Shown here: piece after piece, positions 50,962 through 60,154 of the stretch | Position numbering within the stretch: position 1 is the first letter of the stretch | How the letters are laid out: the number at the start of each line of letters is the position of its first letter | Assembly: GCF_013364195.1 (NCBI RefSeq) | Contig: NZ_CP054918.1 | Location: forward strand, 4,825,001-4,889,000 | Reading direction: 5' to 3' | Origin: Streptomyces sp. NA04227 | GTDB lineage: Bacteria > Actinomycetota > Actinomycetes > Streptomycetales > Streptomycetaceae | Length of the DNA: 64,000 nucleotides | Notes under the pieces: generated by a model | Databases searched by the model: none | Told to the model about the DNA's origin: nothing | The model's input: the letters and a program-made list of their open reading frames with translations, nothing else | Translations under genes and position numbers: made by a program

Positions 50962-51846
50962 GTGGGTGTGGTGCGGGGCAGCGACGCCACCGGTACGGCC
51001 GTTCCCGGGACCGGGGTGAAGGCTCCGGTGGAGACCGTGGTCGAGAGCGCTACGGAGACCGGAGCGAACGCGGGGGCGAAGGCCGGGCCGAAGAAGAGCC
51101 GCAACCGGCGTATGCCGAGGGCCGTGCGCGAGAAGCAGATGCTCGACGCGGCGGTACGGGTCTTCGCGCGGCACGGCTACCAGGCCGCCTCCATGGACGA
51201 GATCGCGAAGCTGGCGGGGGTCTCCAAGCCGCTGGTCTATCTGTATCTGAACTCCAAGGAAGACCTCTTCGCCGCCTGCATCCGGCGGGAGTCGCAGGCC
51301 CTGGTCGAGGCGATCCGCGTCGGGGTGGACACCACACAGCCCGCCGACCGCCAACTCTGGGACGGGCTGCGGTCGTTCTTCGTGCACACCGCCGAGAACC
51401 CGGACAGCTGGGCCGTCGTGCACACCCAGGCCACCGCCCAGGGCGAACCCTTCGCGGGCGTAGCCGCAGCGGCCCGCCAGTCGATCATCACCTTCGTGAC
51501 CGCCCTCATCCACGCCGCCCACGCGGAACGGGAGAGCGCGGTAGGGGAGAACGCCGTACGGGAGGGGTGTGACGGCGGTGGCAAGGGCGAGGGCGGCGGC
51601 GAGGCGGCAGGGTCGGTCGCGCCCGGGGCGGAGACCACGCGCCGTGAGTACGCCGCGCTGGCGCACGCGCTGATCGGCGCCGCGGAGTCCCTCGCGGACT
51701 GGTCCCTCACCCAGTCGACCATTCCGGCACACGAAGCCGCGGCGACGATGATGAACTTCGCCTGGGCCGGACTCGGTGGCCTCCTGGAGGGCAAGCCCTG
51801 GACGGCCTCGCCTCAACTGCCGCCGGGCGCCACGCCAGTTACGTAG
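50962..51846 (+). CDS. TetR family transcriptional regulator
   Basis: A 294-residue TetR protein with a low-complexity N-terminal extension of about 45 residues ahead of the DNA-binding domain (MLDAAVRVFARHGYQAASM with KLAGVSKPLVYLYLNSKEDL). The C-terminal domain has a Gly/Glu-rich insertion near 200-225. The GTG at 50962 is used; an internal start would remove the extension. The operon downstream is a small membrane protein on the opposite strand, so the target is unknown. It may govern the fatty-acid genes at 53.4-57.2 kb, but only the family suggests this. Confidence 0.82.
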   Translation: MGVVRGSDATGTAVPGTGVKAPVETVVESATETGANAGAKAGPKKSRNRRMPRAVREKQMLDAAVRVFARHGYQAASMDEIAKLAGVSKPLVYLYLNSKEDLFAACIRRESQALVEAIRVGVDTTQPADRQLWDGLRSFFVHTAENPDSWAVVHTQATAQGEPFAGVAAAARQSIITFVTALIHAAHAERESAVGENAVREGCDGGGKGEGGGEAAGSVAPGAETTRREYAALAHALIGAAESLADWSLTQSTIPAHEAAATMMNFAWAGLGGLLEGKPWTASPQLPPGATPVT

Positions 51847-51866
51847 CCGTCGGAGCGTTCAGCGGC

Positions 51867-52262
51867 TCAACTGGCGGCGGTGCCACCGCTGTTGTCGCCG
51901 TTCCCGCGACCGTTCTTTTGGCCGTCCGCGTGGCTGTCTGCTTGGCCGTCCGTGCGGCTGTCTTCCTGGCGATCCGTGTGGCCGTCCGCGTAGAGATGCG
52001 TCTCGGGCGCGACCAGGTCCGCGAGGCAACTGGGCTGCCGCCGTGGCGACTTGGCGGCGCTCGGCCGACCGGTGGCGACGGCGGGGCCAGCGGAGGCGGC
52101 CGAGCTCACCGATGCCGACTGCCCCTGCGCATGCGTCTGCGTCTGCGTCTGCGTCTGGGGCAGGGTCCTGACCCGGCGGGTGGTCACGGCCCGACTGCTC
52201 GACTTGCGTGAGAACAGGTAGATGAGCAGGACGATGATGCCAAGGACCCACAAGCCGTCCAC
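51867..52262 (-). CDS. small single-helix membrane protein with repeat-rich tail
   Basis: About 131 residues from a GTG at 52262 (GGGAG 5 nt upstream). An N-terminal membrane helix (GLWVLGIIVLLIYLF) is followed by RKSSSR and a polar low-complexity tail with TQTQTQTH and DGQADSHADGQ repeats. The repeats are mirrored in the DNA as GCGTCT and CCGTCCG runs. Convergent with the TetR gene, 20 bp between stops. Low confidence that the whole frame is expressed. Confidence 0.45.
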   Translation of the reverse strand: MDGLWVLGIIVLLIYLFSRKSSSRAVTTRRVRTLPQTQTQTQTHAQGQSASVSSAASAGPAVATGRPSAAKSPRRQPSCLADLVAPETHLYADGHTDRQEDSRTDGQADSHADGQKNGRGNGDNSGGTAAS

Positions 52263-52454
52263 GATGTCTCCCGAGCGGTTGTCGGACCTGAGTCGGACAG
52301 GGGCGTACCCGTGATCGGCGCCGCGAACCCGGTACGCACCCAAGTGTCCACAAGATGCCAGCAGTTGATGAGGGAATGACGGGATGGCTGGAGGCGGCCA
52401 CCGGGCGGCCCGCCTCCTGCCGTTGGAGGAGCGCCCCTTCAAGTGGCGGCCGCC

Positions 52455-53153
52455 TCAGTGCCCTTGGCCCGCCACCAGCTGATGTCGTGCCGGGCGCACC
52501 GGATGGCCCAGGGCCGCGCAGCGTGCCTCGAAGTCGGGCGGAAGCCAGTCGCCGCTGAGCAGACGGGGGTGTGCCGGGAAGGCGGTCGCCGCCGCGAGCG
52601 CGAACATCAGTGAGGCCCACGGGGTGTGCAGGCGGCTCAGCAGGGTCTGCCCGGACTCCGTGCGGAAGCTCGCCTCGAACACGTCGGGGCCCGCGAGTTC
52701 GACGGTTTCCAGGGCGCGCCAGCCGAGGTCGAGCCAGCCCGCGGTGGGGCCCGAGAAGTGGGCGCGGTAGCGGGTGATGGTGACCTCGCCGGGGCCCTCC
52801 GCCACCCAGCGCGGACGGCTGTCCCTGGCGGCCCGGTCGCGACGGCTGGCGTTGCCGATGGCGTTCGCGGCCATGCTGCCCAGGACGAAGGCGGGGCCAC
52901 CGAAGGCGAACATGGAACTCTGCCGGTAGCTGCCGTCGCCGATCGCACGGAAGGAGACCCGCTCGGCCGGACCCACCGCGAGCGCCCGGTCGCCGGGTTC
53001 GAGGCGGGCGTGGGTGGCGATCAACGGGCGCCGGTCCAGGCGGCCTTCGACCAGGTCGGCGAGGATGTCGCAGGTGTACCACAGGTGCTCGTCGAGGGAC
53101 GACCATCCGGCCGGCTGTGGCGGCTCGGCCGGTGGTCGGGGACGGAAGGCCAT
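52455..53153 (-). CDS. conserved hypothetical protein
   Basis: A 232-residue soluble-looking protein. Ahead of a conserved region (TITRYRAHFSGPTAGWLDLGWR, followed by ALETVELAGPDVFEASFRTE) it has an aromatic-rich N-terminal segment (WSSLDEHLWYTCDIL). No known motif. ATG start at 53153. From memory, similar proteins of unknown function occur in other streptomycetes. It precedes a repeat-rich gap. Confidence 0.65.
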   Translation of the reverse strand: MAFRPRPPAEPPQPAGWSSLDEHLWYTCDILADLVEGRLDRRPLIATHARLEPGDRALAVGPAERVSFRAIGDGSYRQSSMFAFGGPAFVLGSMAANAIGNASRRDRAARDSRPRWVAEGPGEVTITRYRAHFSGPTAGWLDLGWRALETVELAGPDVFEASFRTESGQTLLSRLHTPWASLMFALAAATAFPAHPRLLSGDWLPPDFEARCAALGHPVRPARHQLVAGQGH

Positions 53154-53290
53154 CTCGCTCCGGTGTCTTCTGGGTGGGGTTTCCGGGACCGGTATTCAAC
53201 CAGGGCGCCGCGACCGGCCCACCTTCACCATCACGGTGTACGGCGCCTGTTGGTTCCAGCCGTCACGGTATGAGACACCCGCGGGATCCC

Positions 53291-53380
53291 GCACCCCTCA
53301 CGGTCCGCACCTCTCACGGTCCGCACCCCTCACGGTCCGCACTCCCCACTCCCCACTCCCCACTCCGTACTCCCCGCTCC
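53291..53380. repeat. 17-bp and 7-bp direct repeats
   Basis: Three copies of the TCACGGTCCGCACC unit (about 17-bp spacing) lead into a run of ACTCCCC units, ending beside the stop codon of the MaoC-type gene. The array lies in the 230-bp gap after that gene, with no supportable gene in it. Confidence 0.7.
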
Positions 53381-53383
53381 GCA

Positions 53384-54337
53384 CTACCGAAGCGCCTCCA
53401 CCGCCCCCGTCAGGTGTACGCGTTCCCGTCCCTGTTCCCTCTCCCGCCCCGCACCACTGCGCAGCGCGAACGCGCCGCCGTCGGCCGCGTAGGTCACCTT
53501 CCCCGGCAGCAGTACGGGCGCCTTGAACTCGGCGTGGACGCGTACCGGGCCGCTCGTGTCGTGCTCGGCCAGGCAGCGGGCGACCGTCCACATGCCGTGG
53601 GCGATGGCGCGCGGGAAGCCGAACAGGCGGGCCGTGAGCGGGTACAGGTGGATCGGGTTGCGGTCGCCGGAGGCGGCGCCGTAACGGCGACCCAGGTCGC
53701 CGGGGAGCTGCCACTCGGCGGCCTCGGGCAGCGGCTTGGACTCGGCGCCGTCCCGGGCACCGTCGGCCGTATCCGTCCCCGTATCCGTTCCCGCTCCCGT
53801 CCCCTGTCCCGTCTCCTTCTCCCTGCCGCTCCGCTCGCGCTGCTCGGCGGGTACCGAGTGCCGGGCGAGATAGGTGCTGCGGGACTCCCAGACCAGGGCG
53901 CCGTCGACCCGTGCCTCGGTCACCAGGTGGGCTTCGGTGCCGCGGCGGTGCGGGGCCAATTGGTCGACGTACACGGTGAGTTCGTACTCCTCCAGCGGGT
54001 GCGGGGCGCGGTGCTGGTCGATGTCGATCGAGGTGTGCACCAGGCCAAGCAGCGGCAGCGGGAACGCGGGGTCCGCCATGAGCCGCATCTGGAGCGGGAA
54101 GCCGAGGATGTGCGGATAGGTCACGGGCAGTACGGCCGGGTCGTGGCCGAAGCCGCAGATCTTCTCGTACGCGGCCAGGCGCCCGGCGTCGGCGCGCGCG
54201 CCGGGAAGCACGAGCCGGGTCGGGGGCGCGGTCGCGTCCCGCCCTGCCTTCTTCAGCGGGGACAGCAGGGCGCCGCGCGCGAGCAGCGGCGGCAGCGAGG
54301 GTGAGCCGGTGAGGGTCACCGTCCGCGGATCGGCCAT
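53384..54337 (-). CDS. MaoC-type 3-hydroxyacyl dehydratase, HtdX-like
   Basis: A 317-residue double-hotdog protein. The C-terminal hydratase motif (YGAASGDRNPIHLYPLTARLFGF, then AIAHGMWT) gives the Asp/His active site; the N-terminal hotdog is degenerate. A low-complexity Gly/Thr insertion (TGAGTDTGTDT) lies between them. The gene follows the FabG-type reductase on the same strand and, with the divergent thiolase, matches the M. tuberculosis fabG4-htdX/fadA2 arrangement. It likely dehydrates beta-hydroxyacyl-CoA. ATG at 54337 with AAGGAG 7 nt upstream. The next 190 bp hold no gene. Confidence 0.86.
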   Translation of the reverse strand: MADPRTVTLTGSPSLPPLLARGALLSPLKKAGRDATAPPTRLVLPGARADAGRLAAYEKICGFGHDPAVLPVTYPHILGFPLQMRLMADPAFPLPLLGLVHTSIDIDQHRAPHPLEEYELTVYVDQLAPHRRGTEAHLVTEARVDGALVWESRSTYLARHSVPAEQRERSGREKETGQGTGAGTDTGTDTADGARDGAESKPLPEAAEWQLPGDLGRRYGAASGDRNPIHLYPLTARLFGFPRAIAHGMWTVARCLAEHDTSGPVRVHAEFKAPVLLPGKVTYAADGGAFALRSGAGREREQGRERVHLTGAVEALR

Positions 54338-54527
54338 GACGGGCTCCTTGGGGCGTCGGAACGGCGGGCGGGGGAGGGGCCCACCCACAGGGAATCGGGA
54401 ACAGGGAGTACGGGAACGGGGAGCGCGGAAGGGGCGGGCGCCAGGCGGGCTCGCAGGGTAGGCGTCGAGCGGGCGCCCGCGCCGGGCAGCCCGGACCGGC
54501 CAGCGCGCACCGGGCAGCCCGGGCCCC

Positions 54528-55850
54528 TCAAGCGCCGAGCAAGCTCTGCCCGCAGACCCGTACGACCTGCCCGTTGACCGCCCCCGAGGCGGGGTTGGCG
54601 AACCAGGCGGTGGTCTCGGCCACGTCGACGGGCAGGCCGCCCTGGGACATGGAGTTCATCCGGCGTCCGGCCTCGCGGATGAACAGCGGGACGGCCGCGG
54701 TCATCTTGGTCTCGATGAAGCCGGGGGCGACCGCGTTGACGGTGACGCCGTGCTCGGCGAGGGCGCGGGGCGCGAGCGAGCGCACCAGGCCGATGATCCC
54801 GGCCTTGCTCGCCGCGTAGTTGGTCTGGCCGACGTTGCCCGCGACACCGGCGATGGACGCGGTGGCGACGATCCGGCCGTTCCGGTGGAGGGTGCCGGAG
54901 CGCAGCAGGTGGTCGGTGGTGCGCAGCACCGAGGCCAGGTTGACCTCCAGGACCGAGGCCCAGCGGTCGGCGGGCATGTTGGCGAGCTTGCGGTCGCGGG
55001 TGATGCCCGCGTTGTGGATCAGGATGTCCAGGCCGTCCGGCAGCGCGGCGGCGATGTGCTCGCCCGCGTCCGCGGCGGTGATGTCCAGCGGCAGCGCGGA
55101 GCCGCCGAGCCGGTCGGCGACCTTGACCAGGTCGGCCTGTGCGGCCGGGATGTCCAGGACGACGACCTTCGCGCCGTCGCGCGCCAGCGTCGCGGCCACG
55201 GACTCGCCGATGCCCCGGGCGGCGCCGGTGACCAGCGCGGTCCTGCCCTCCAGCGGGCGCGCCCAGTTCGCGGGAGCGGTCAGCTCGGCGGCCTCGGCGC
55301 CCTCGGTCTCGACGACCTGGCCGCTGACGTACGCGGACTTCGGCGAGAGCAGGAAGCGCAGCGTGGACTCGGCGGCGGCCGCGGAGCGGGTTCGTACCAG
55401 GGTGACCGCGCGGCCCTTGCCGATCTCCTTGCCGAGCGAGCGGACGAAGCCCTCCAAGCCCTGCTGGACCGCGGCCTGGTGGTGGTCCTCGGGGTCCGGG
55501 ACCGAACCGAGGACGACCACACGGCCGCTGCTCGCGACCCCGCGTACGACGGGGTGCAGCGCGGCGTGCACCTCGGCGAGTGCCTCGACGTCACGCACGC
55601 CGGTCGCGTCGAGGACCACCCCGGCGGGGCGCTCGGCGCTCTCCTGGACCGGAAGGCCGGTGCGGCGCAGCACCTCGTCGAGCGGGTCGGTGAGCGCCGA
55701 CTTGCCCGCCGTCAGGTGCAGCAGCGGGCCGCCGAGGTCGGGCTTGCTGTCGCTGTACCGCCGCAGCACAGTGGGCTGCGGGAGGCCGAGACGGCCGGTC
55801 AGGAAACGGCCCGCGCCGGTGCCGGTGAAGTTCAAGTAGCGGTCCGCCAT
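54528..55850 (-). CDS. fabG: high-molecular-weight 3-oxoacyl-ACP/CoA reductase, FabG4-like
   Basis: A 440-residue fusion of a degenerate N-terminal Rossmann domain (about 1-200) and a complete short-chain dehydrogenase (200-440), with GAARGIG, NNAG-like INHNAGITRD and YAASK motifs. This two-domain length is the FabG4 type. It reduces 3-oxoacyl thioesters in fatty-acid or polyketide metabolism. It pairs with the downstream MaoC hydratase and is divergent from a thiolase with tandem operators between. ATG at 55850. Confidence 0.9.
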   Translation of the reverse strand: MADRYLNFTGTGAGRFLTGRLGLPQPTVLRRYSDSKPDLGGPLLHLTAGKSALTDPLDEVLRRTGLPVQESAERPAGVVLDATGVRDVEALAEVHAALHPVVRGVASSGRVVVLGSVPDPEDHHQAAVQQGLEGFVRSLGKEIGKGRAVTLVRTRSAAAAESTLRFLLSPKSAYVSGQVVETEGAEAAELTAPANWARPLEGRTALVTGAARGIGESVAATLARDGAKVVVLDIPAAQADLVKVADRLGGSALPLDITAADAGEHIAAALPDGLDILIHNAGITRDRKLANMPADRWASVLEVNLASVLRTTDHLLRSGTLHRNGRIVATASIAGVAGNVGQTNYAASKAGIIGLVRSLAPRALAEHGVTVNAVAPGFIETKMTAAVPLFIREAGRRMNSMSQGGLPVDVAETTAWFANPASGAVNGQVVRVCGQSLLGA

Positions 55851-55877
55851 TGTCCTGCTCCCTGCTCGGTCGTAAAT

Positions 55878-55907
55878 TTACTCCTGAGTAAGATTACTCA
55901 AGAGTCA
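55878..55907. promoter_or_regulatory. tandem TTACTC-N2-GAGTAA operators
   Basis: A perfect palindrome TTACTCCTGAGTAA (55878-55891) is followed at a centre spacing of 16 bp by TTACTCAAGAGTCA (55894-55907). They fill the 70-bp gap between the divergent fabG4-like and thiolase genes. A single repressor dimer pair would control both directions. A TetR-type fatty-acid regulator is the expected ligand. Confidence 0.8.
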
Positions 55908-55920
55908 GGAGCTGGTCGAG

Positions 55921-57231
55921 ATGCAGTACTCCCCCGGGGACAAGGCCCCCGACACCCGCCTGCCCCAGATCCGGCGTGTGGCCGTGGTCGGAGGGAGCCG
56001 TATCCCGTTCGCGCGTTCCGACGGGCCCTACGCGACGGCCTCCAACCAGGAGATGCTGACCGCCGCGCTGAACGGTCTCGTCGAGCGCTACTCGCTGGCC
56101 GGGCCCGGCGCGGTCGGCGAGTTCGTGGCCGGTGCGGTGCTCAAGCACAGCCGGGACTTCAACCTGGCCCGGGAGACCGTGCTCGGCGCGGAGCTGGACC
56201 ACGCCACGCCCGCGTACGACATCCAGCAGGCCTGCGGCACCGGACTCCAGGCGGTCATCGCGGTCGCCAACAAGATCATGCTCGGTCAGATCGACTCCGG
56301 CATCGCGGGCGGCACCGACACCACCAGCGACGCCCCGCTCGGCGTCAACGACGACCTGCGCCGCACGCTCCTGGAGGCCCGTCGCGGCAAGAGCACCGGC
56401 GCCCGCCTGAAGGCGCTGGCCAAGATCCGTCCGGGCAACGTCGTACCGGACATGCCGCGCAACGCCGAGCCCCGTACCGGTCTGTCCATGGGTGAGCACG
56501 CGGCCATCACGGCCCGCAAGTGGGGCATCAGCCGCGAGGCGCAGGACGAGCTGGCCTGGCGCAGCCACCGCAACCTGGCCGCCTCCTACGAGCGCGGCTT
56601 CCACGACGACCTCGTGGTGCCCTTCCGGGGGCTGGCCCGTGACAACAACCTGCGCCCCGGCTCCACCCTGGAGAAGCTGGCCACCCTCAAGCCGTGCTAC
56701 GGCGTGAAGGACCCCGACCCCACCATGACCCCGGGCAACTCCACCCCGCTGACCGACGGCGCCTCCACCGTGCTGCTCGCCAGTGACGAGTGGTGCCGGG
56801 CCCGCGGCCTCAAGCCGCTCGCGTACCTCACCGCCTACGAGACGGCCGCCGTCGACTACGTCAACGGCGACGTCCGCGACGGGGAGGACGGCCTGCTCAT
56901 GGCCCCCACCTACGCGGTGCCCCGGATGCTGGAGCGGGTCGGCCTCGGCATCGAGGACTTCGACCTGATCGAGATCCACGAGGCCTTCGCCTCCCAGGTG
57001 CTCGCCACCCTCGCGGCCTGGGAGAAGCGGGGCCTTGCCCCCGTCGACCGCGACAAGCTCAACGTCGCGGGCTCCTCGCTCGCGGCCGGTCACCCCTTCG
57101 CGGCCACCGGCGGCCGCATCGTGGCCGCCCTCGCCAAACTCCTGGACGAGCGCGAGGGTCCCGGCCGCGGCCTGATCTCGGTCTGCGCCGCGGGCGGCCT
57201 CGGCGTGACCGCGATCCTCGAACGCCCCTGA
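55921..57231 (+). CDS. acetyl-CoA C-acyltransferase (thiolase)
   Basis: A 436-residue thiolase. The acylation Cys is Cys105 (QQACGTGLQ), with HEAFASQV, the AGHPFAATG His and the C-terminal CAAGGLGVT Cys, so all catalytic residues are present. It is the FadA2/FadI branch, longer than a standard biosynthetic thiolase. It cleaves or forms 3-ketoacyl-CoA in beta-oxidation. ATG at 55921, AGGAG 10 nt upstream. It shares tandem operators with the divergent fabG4-like gene. Confidence 0.92.
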   Translation: MQYSPGDKAPDTRLPQIRRVAVVGGSRIPFARSDGPYATASNQEMLTAALNGLVERYSLAGPGAVGEFVAGAVLKHSRDFNLARETVLGAELDHATPAYDIQQACGTGLQAVIAVANKIMLGQIDSGIAGGTDTTSDAPLGVNDDLRRTLLEARRGKSTGARLKALAKIRPGNVVPDMPRNAEPRTGLSMGEHAAITARKWGISREAQDELAWRSHRNLAASYERGFHDDLVVPFRGLARDNNLRPGSTLEKLATLKPCYGVKDPDPTMTPGNSTPLTDGASTVLLASDEWCRARGLKPLAYLTAYETAAVDYVNGDVRDGEDGLLMAPTYAVPRMLERVGLGIEDFDLIEIHEAFASQVLATLAAWEKRGLAPVDRDKLNVAGSSLAAGHPFAATGGRIVAALAKLLDEREGPGRGLISVCAAGGLGVTAILERP

Positions 57232-57703
57232 GGGCACCGGAACCGACGGGGCGGGGCCGTGTGTGCGGACGGCCTCGCCCTCGTCACCGGCCTCACCCTC
57301 GTGACCGCGGGCGGCACCCGCACATTTCCCTTCGCTTACGGGCCCGCCCTCCTGCCGGACATCTCCCTCCCGCGCACATTGCTCTCCGTACGTCCCATCT
57401 CCCTCGCGTACGCGCGTACTTGTGGCCCTGCGTCCCCGTACCGAATGCCAACTCGCGTCATCTCACGATCAGTTGGGGCGACAATCGTTGTAACGAGCCC
57501 GCTCGCACCGCCCGACGTGACGCGCGTAGTACCCCACCCCGGTATGTGTGCAGTCGGAAAGGATGCGGTCTCCGGTGCGGGTGTGGGTCGCCGCTCTCTC
57601 GCTGACCTTCACTTTTCCTGTCCTGTGACGAACCCGGAATCCTCTTGTCCGCTGTGCGAGTTGTCGCGTACGGTCCGCAACCGTTCAGGCAAAAGGAGTA
57701 GCC
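57232..57703. other. 472-bp gap before the acyl-CoA synthetase gene
   Basis: No gene is supported. The last 250 bp are less GC-rich (e.g. around 57450-57500 and 57600-57680) and probably hold the synthetase promoter. Frames running in from the thiolase gene lose codon bias. Confidence 0.5.
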
Positions 57704-59626
57704 GTGCCCCGCAAGCAGACCTCCCTACCCGCCCTCGTCGCCCCGGCGCTGAAGATCGAGGACGGCATGGTGCGCGAGGTCTCCATGCCGTTGTTCGTCA
57801 CGCCGCCGGAGCACGGCTCGCTCGCCGACATCCCGTTCGACAACGCGGCCGAGGAACCCGGCGCCGCCGTCCTCGCCCGCAAGGACGCCAAGGGCCGCTG
57901 GCGCGATGTCACGGCCGCCGACTTCGCCGCCGAAGTGCTCGCGCTCGCGAAGGGGTTGGTCGCCCAGGGCCTGCAACCCGGCGACCGGCTCGCCATCATG
58001 GCCCGTACGACCTACGAGTGGACGCTGCTCGACTTCGCCGCCTGGGCCGCGGGCCTGGTGACCGTCCCGGTCTACCCGACCTCCTCCGCCTTCCAGACGC
58101 GCGCGATCCTCCAGGACTGCGGCGCGGTCGCCCTGGCCGTGGAGACCGGGGCGCAGGCGGCGGCGCTCGGCCCGGAGCGGGACCGGATCGCCGAACTGCG
58201 GTACGTGTGGACCTTCGACAAGGGCGACCTCGGCCGGCTCGCCGAACTGGGCAACGGCCACGGACTGCCGGACCTGGAGATCGAGTCCCGGCGTGCGGCC
58301 CTCACCCCCGAGCACACCGCCACGCTCATGTACACCTCGGGGACCACCGGCCGCCCCAAGGGCTGCGCGCTCAGCCACGCCAACGTCTTCGCCGCGATCG
58401 ACAACGCCATCGAGTTGCTGCACCCCGTCTTCAAGGCGGCCACCGACGAGCCGCCGTCCACCCTGCTCTTCCTGCCGCTGTCGCACGTCTTCGGCCGGAT
58501 GGTCGCGATCGGCTGTCTGCGTGCCCGGGTGCGGCTCGGCCACGCCCCGAGCACGGCCACCGGGGACCTGCTCGCCGACCTCGACTCCTTCGGTCCGACC
58601 TTCCTCTTCGCCATCCCCTACGTGCTGGAGAAGGTCTTCAACACCGGCCGTGCGACGGCCGAACGCCTCGGCCGCGTCACCACTTACGACCGCGCCGCCC
58701 GTATCGCCCGCCGTTACGGCGCCGAGGTGGAGGCCCAGCAGCTCGGCACCGGCCCGGGCCCCGGCACCGGCCTGAAGCTGGCCCGGGGCGTCTACGACCC
58801 GCTCGTCTACCGCCGCATCCGCGCCGCCCTCGGCGGCCGGGTCCGCTACATCGTCAGCGGCGGCTCCCCGCTCGGCCGCCGCCTCGGCACCTTCTACACG
58901 GGCGCCGGAATCGAACTCTTCGAGGGCTACGGGCTCACCGAGACCTCGGCCGCGATCACCGTGAACCCGCCGCAGCAGCAGCGGCTCGGCAGCGTCGGCC
59001 GGCCGATGCCGGGCATGAGCGTCCGGCTCGCCGACGACGGTGAGGTGCTCCTCAAGGGCCCGCACGTCATCCCGGGTTACTGGGACACCCGGACCGGCGA
59101 CGTCAAGCCCGCGACCGACGCCGAGGACTGGCTGCACACCGGGGACATCGGCACCCTGGACGGCGACGGCTACCTCAGCATCACCGGCCGCAAGAGCGAG
59201 ATGATCATCACGAACGGGGGCAAGAAGGCCGCCCCGGCCCCGCTGGAGGACTGGCTGCGCGCCCATCCGCTGATCAACCACTGCATGGTGGTCGGCGACA
59301 ACCGCCCCTACATCGGCGCGTTGATCACCCTCGACCCCGAGGGCATCGCGCACTGGCAGCAGATGCGGCGCAAGAACGTCCCGCTGGCCCAGCTCGCCGA
59401 GGACCCGGAGCTGCACGAGACCCTGCAACGCGCCGTCGACGAGGCCAACAAGCTCGTCTCGCGCCCCGAGTCCATCCGCGAATTCGTCGTCCTCACCGAA
59501 CAGTTCACCGAGGAGGCGGGCCATCTGACCCCGTCCGCGAAGCTCAAACGCGCCGCCGTCGCCGCAGACTTCGCCGCGCAACTGGAGGCGCTGTACGCGA
59601 ACTACGGGGCGGGGCAGGAGGAGTAG
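57704..59626 (+). CDS. long-chain fatty acid-CoA ligase (AMP-binding)
   Basis: A 640-residue ANL-superfamily ligase of the FadD15/long-chain type. The phosphate motif YTSGTTGRPKG is at 210-220, the YGLTET adenine region and GYWDTRTGDVKP hinge follow, and the C-terminal lysine region NGGKKAAPAP is present. It activates fatty acids with ATP and CoA. The GTG at 57704 has AAGGAG upstream. Together with the thiolase, reductase and hydratase upstream it fits fatty-acid turnover. The cold-shock gene terminator lies after it on the other strand. Confidence 0.92.
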   Translation: MPRKQTSLPALVAPALKIEDGMVREVSMPLFVTPPEHGSLADIPFDNAAEEPGAAVLARKDAKGRWRDVTAADFAAEVLALAKGLVAQGLQPGDRLAIMARTTYEWTLLDFAAWAAGLVTVPVYPTSSAFQTRAILQDCGAVALAVETGAQAAALGPERDRIAELRYVWTFDKGDLGRLAELGNGHGLPDLEIESRRAALTPEHTATLMYTSGTTGRPKGCALSHANVFAAIDNAIELLHPVFKAATDEPPSTLLFLPLSHVFGRMVAIGCLRARVRLGHAPSTATGDLLADLDSFGPTFLFAIPYVLEKVFNTGRATAERLGRVTTYDRAARIARRYGAEVEAQQLGTGPGPGTGLKLARGVYDPLVYRRIRAALGGRVRYIVSGGSPLGRRLGTFYTGAGIELFEGYGLTETSAAITVNPPQQQRLGSVGRPMPGMSVRLADDGEVLLKGPHVIPGYWDTRTGDVKPATDAEDWLHTGDIGTLDGDGYLSITGRKSEMIITNGGKKAAPAPLEDWLRAHPLINHCMVVGDNRPYIGALITLDPEGIAHWQQMRRKNVPLAQLAEDPELHETLQRAVDEANKLVSRPESIREFVVLTEQFTEEAGHLTPSAKLKRAAVAADFAAQLEALYANYGAGQEE

Positions 59627-59749
59627 GCGGGGGAGGCAGGGGAGGCGGCGGCCGTCGTCGGGCGGTTCCGCCACCGGGTCCGAGCCGCCCGCCGCCCCTG
59701 CGCCGGCCTCAGTGTCACGACCCCTGCGCCACCGCCCGGAAAAAAAGGC

Positions 59750-59790
59750 AGGAGCCCCGCTTCCACCGCAGCTGCGGGGATGGGGCTCCT
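59750..59790 (-). terminator. intrinsic terminator of the cold-shock gene
   Basis: AGGAGCCCC (59750-59758) pairs with GGGGCTCCT (59782-59790), with an inner CCGCAGCTGCGG palindrome in the loop. On the minus strand the stem is followed by a run of seven or more T residues (plus-strand A-run 59740-59746). Only the minus strand has the U-tract, so it terminates the cold-shock gene. Confidence 0.9.
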
Positions 59791-59842
59791 TGGGTACTAC
59801 TGTCCGTTCCGAATCAATTCCCGAGTGGCCTCGGGAAGCGAC

Positions 59843-60046
59843 TTACATCGGGGTGACGTTCTCCGCCTGCGGACCCTTCGGGCCCTGGGTGACGTCGAAG
59901 GACACCGCCTGGTTCTCCTCGAGGGAACGGAAGCCGCTCGCGTTGATCGCGGAGTAGTGGACGAAGACGTCCGGGCCGCCGCCTTCCTGGGCGATGAATC
60001 CAAAGCCCTTTTCGGCGTTGAACCACTTAACGGTTCCGGTAGCCAT
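59843..60046 (-). CDS. cold-shock protein (CspA family)
   Basis: A 67-residue cold-shock domain protein. RNP1 (KGFGFI) and RNP2 (VFVHYS) are intact. It acts as an RNA chaperone. The ATG at 60046 has a perfect AAGGAGG site 6 nt upstream. The leader is long and structured: a perfect 11-bp hairpin lies about 80 nt upstream, and an A/T-rich region spans the rest. The strong intrinsic terminator shows a monocistronic unit. From memory it corresponds to the cold-shock gene just before mqnA in S. coelicolor. Confidence 0.96.
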   Translation of the reverse strand: MATGTVKWFNAEKGFGFIAQEGGGPDVFVHYSAINASGFRSLEENQAVSFDVTQGPKGPQAENVTPM

Positions 60047-60122
60047 AAGCCCTCCTTGGGCCAAAGGGTTGCCCTGCTCCAGAACCTGCTGTTGAAACAA
60101 CTGCAAAAGTCTGAAAACGACG

Positions 60123-60154
60123 AAAGCCTGCGGGTCACATGCTCCGCAGGCTTT
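60123..60154 (-). promoter_or_regulatory. 11-bp hairpin in the cold-shock leader
   Basis: AAAGCCTGCGG (60123-60133) and CCGCAGGCTTT (60144-60154) pair perfectly over a 10-nt loop. On the minus strand the stem ends in CTTT and is followed by a T-rich stretch, so it could act as an attenuator or as a folded cold-responsive 5' leader. It is 77 nt upstream of the start codon. Confidence 0.65.

Noticed and set aside
57725..59674. 649-codon minus-strand open frame opposite the acyl-CoA ligase
   Set aside because: The plus strand encodes a complete ligase with all motifs; the antisense frame has low-complexity composition.
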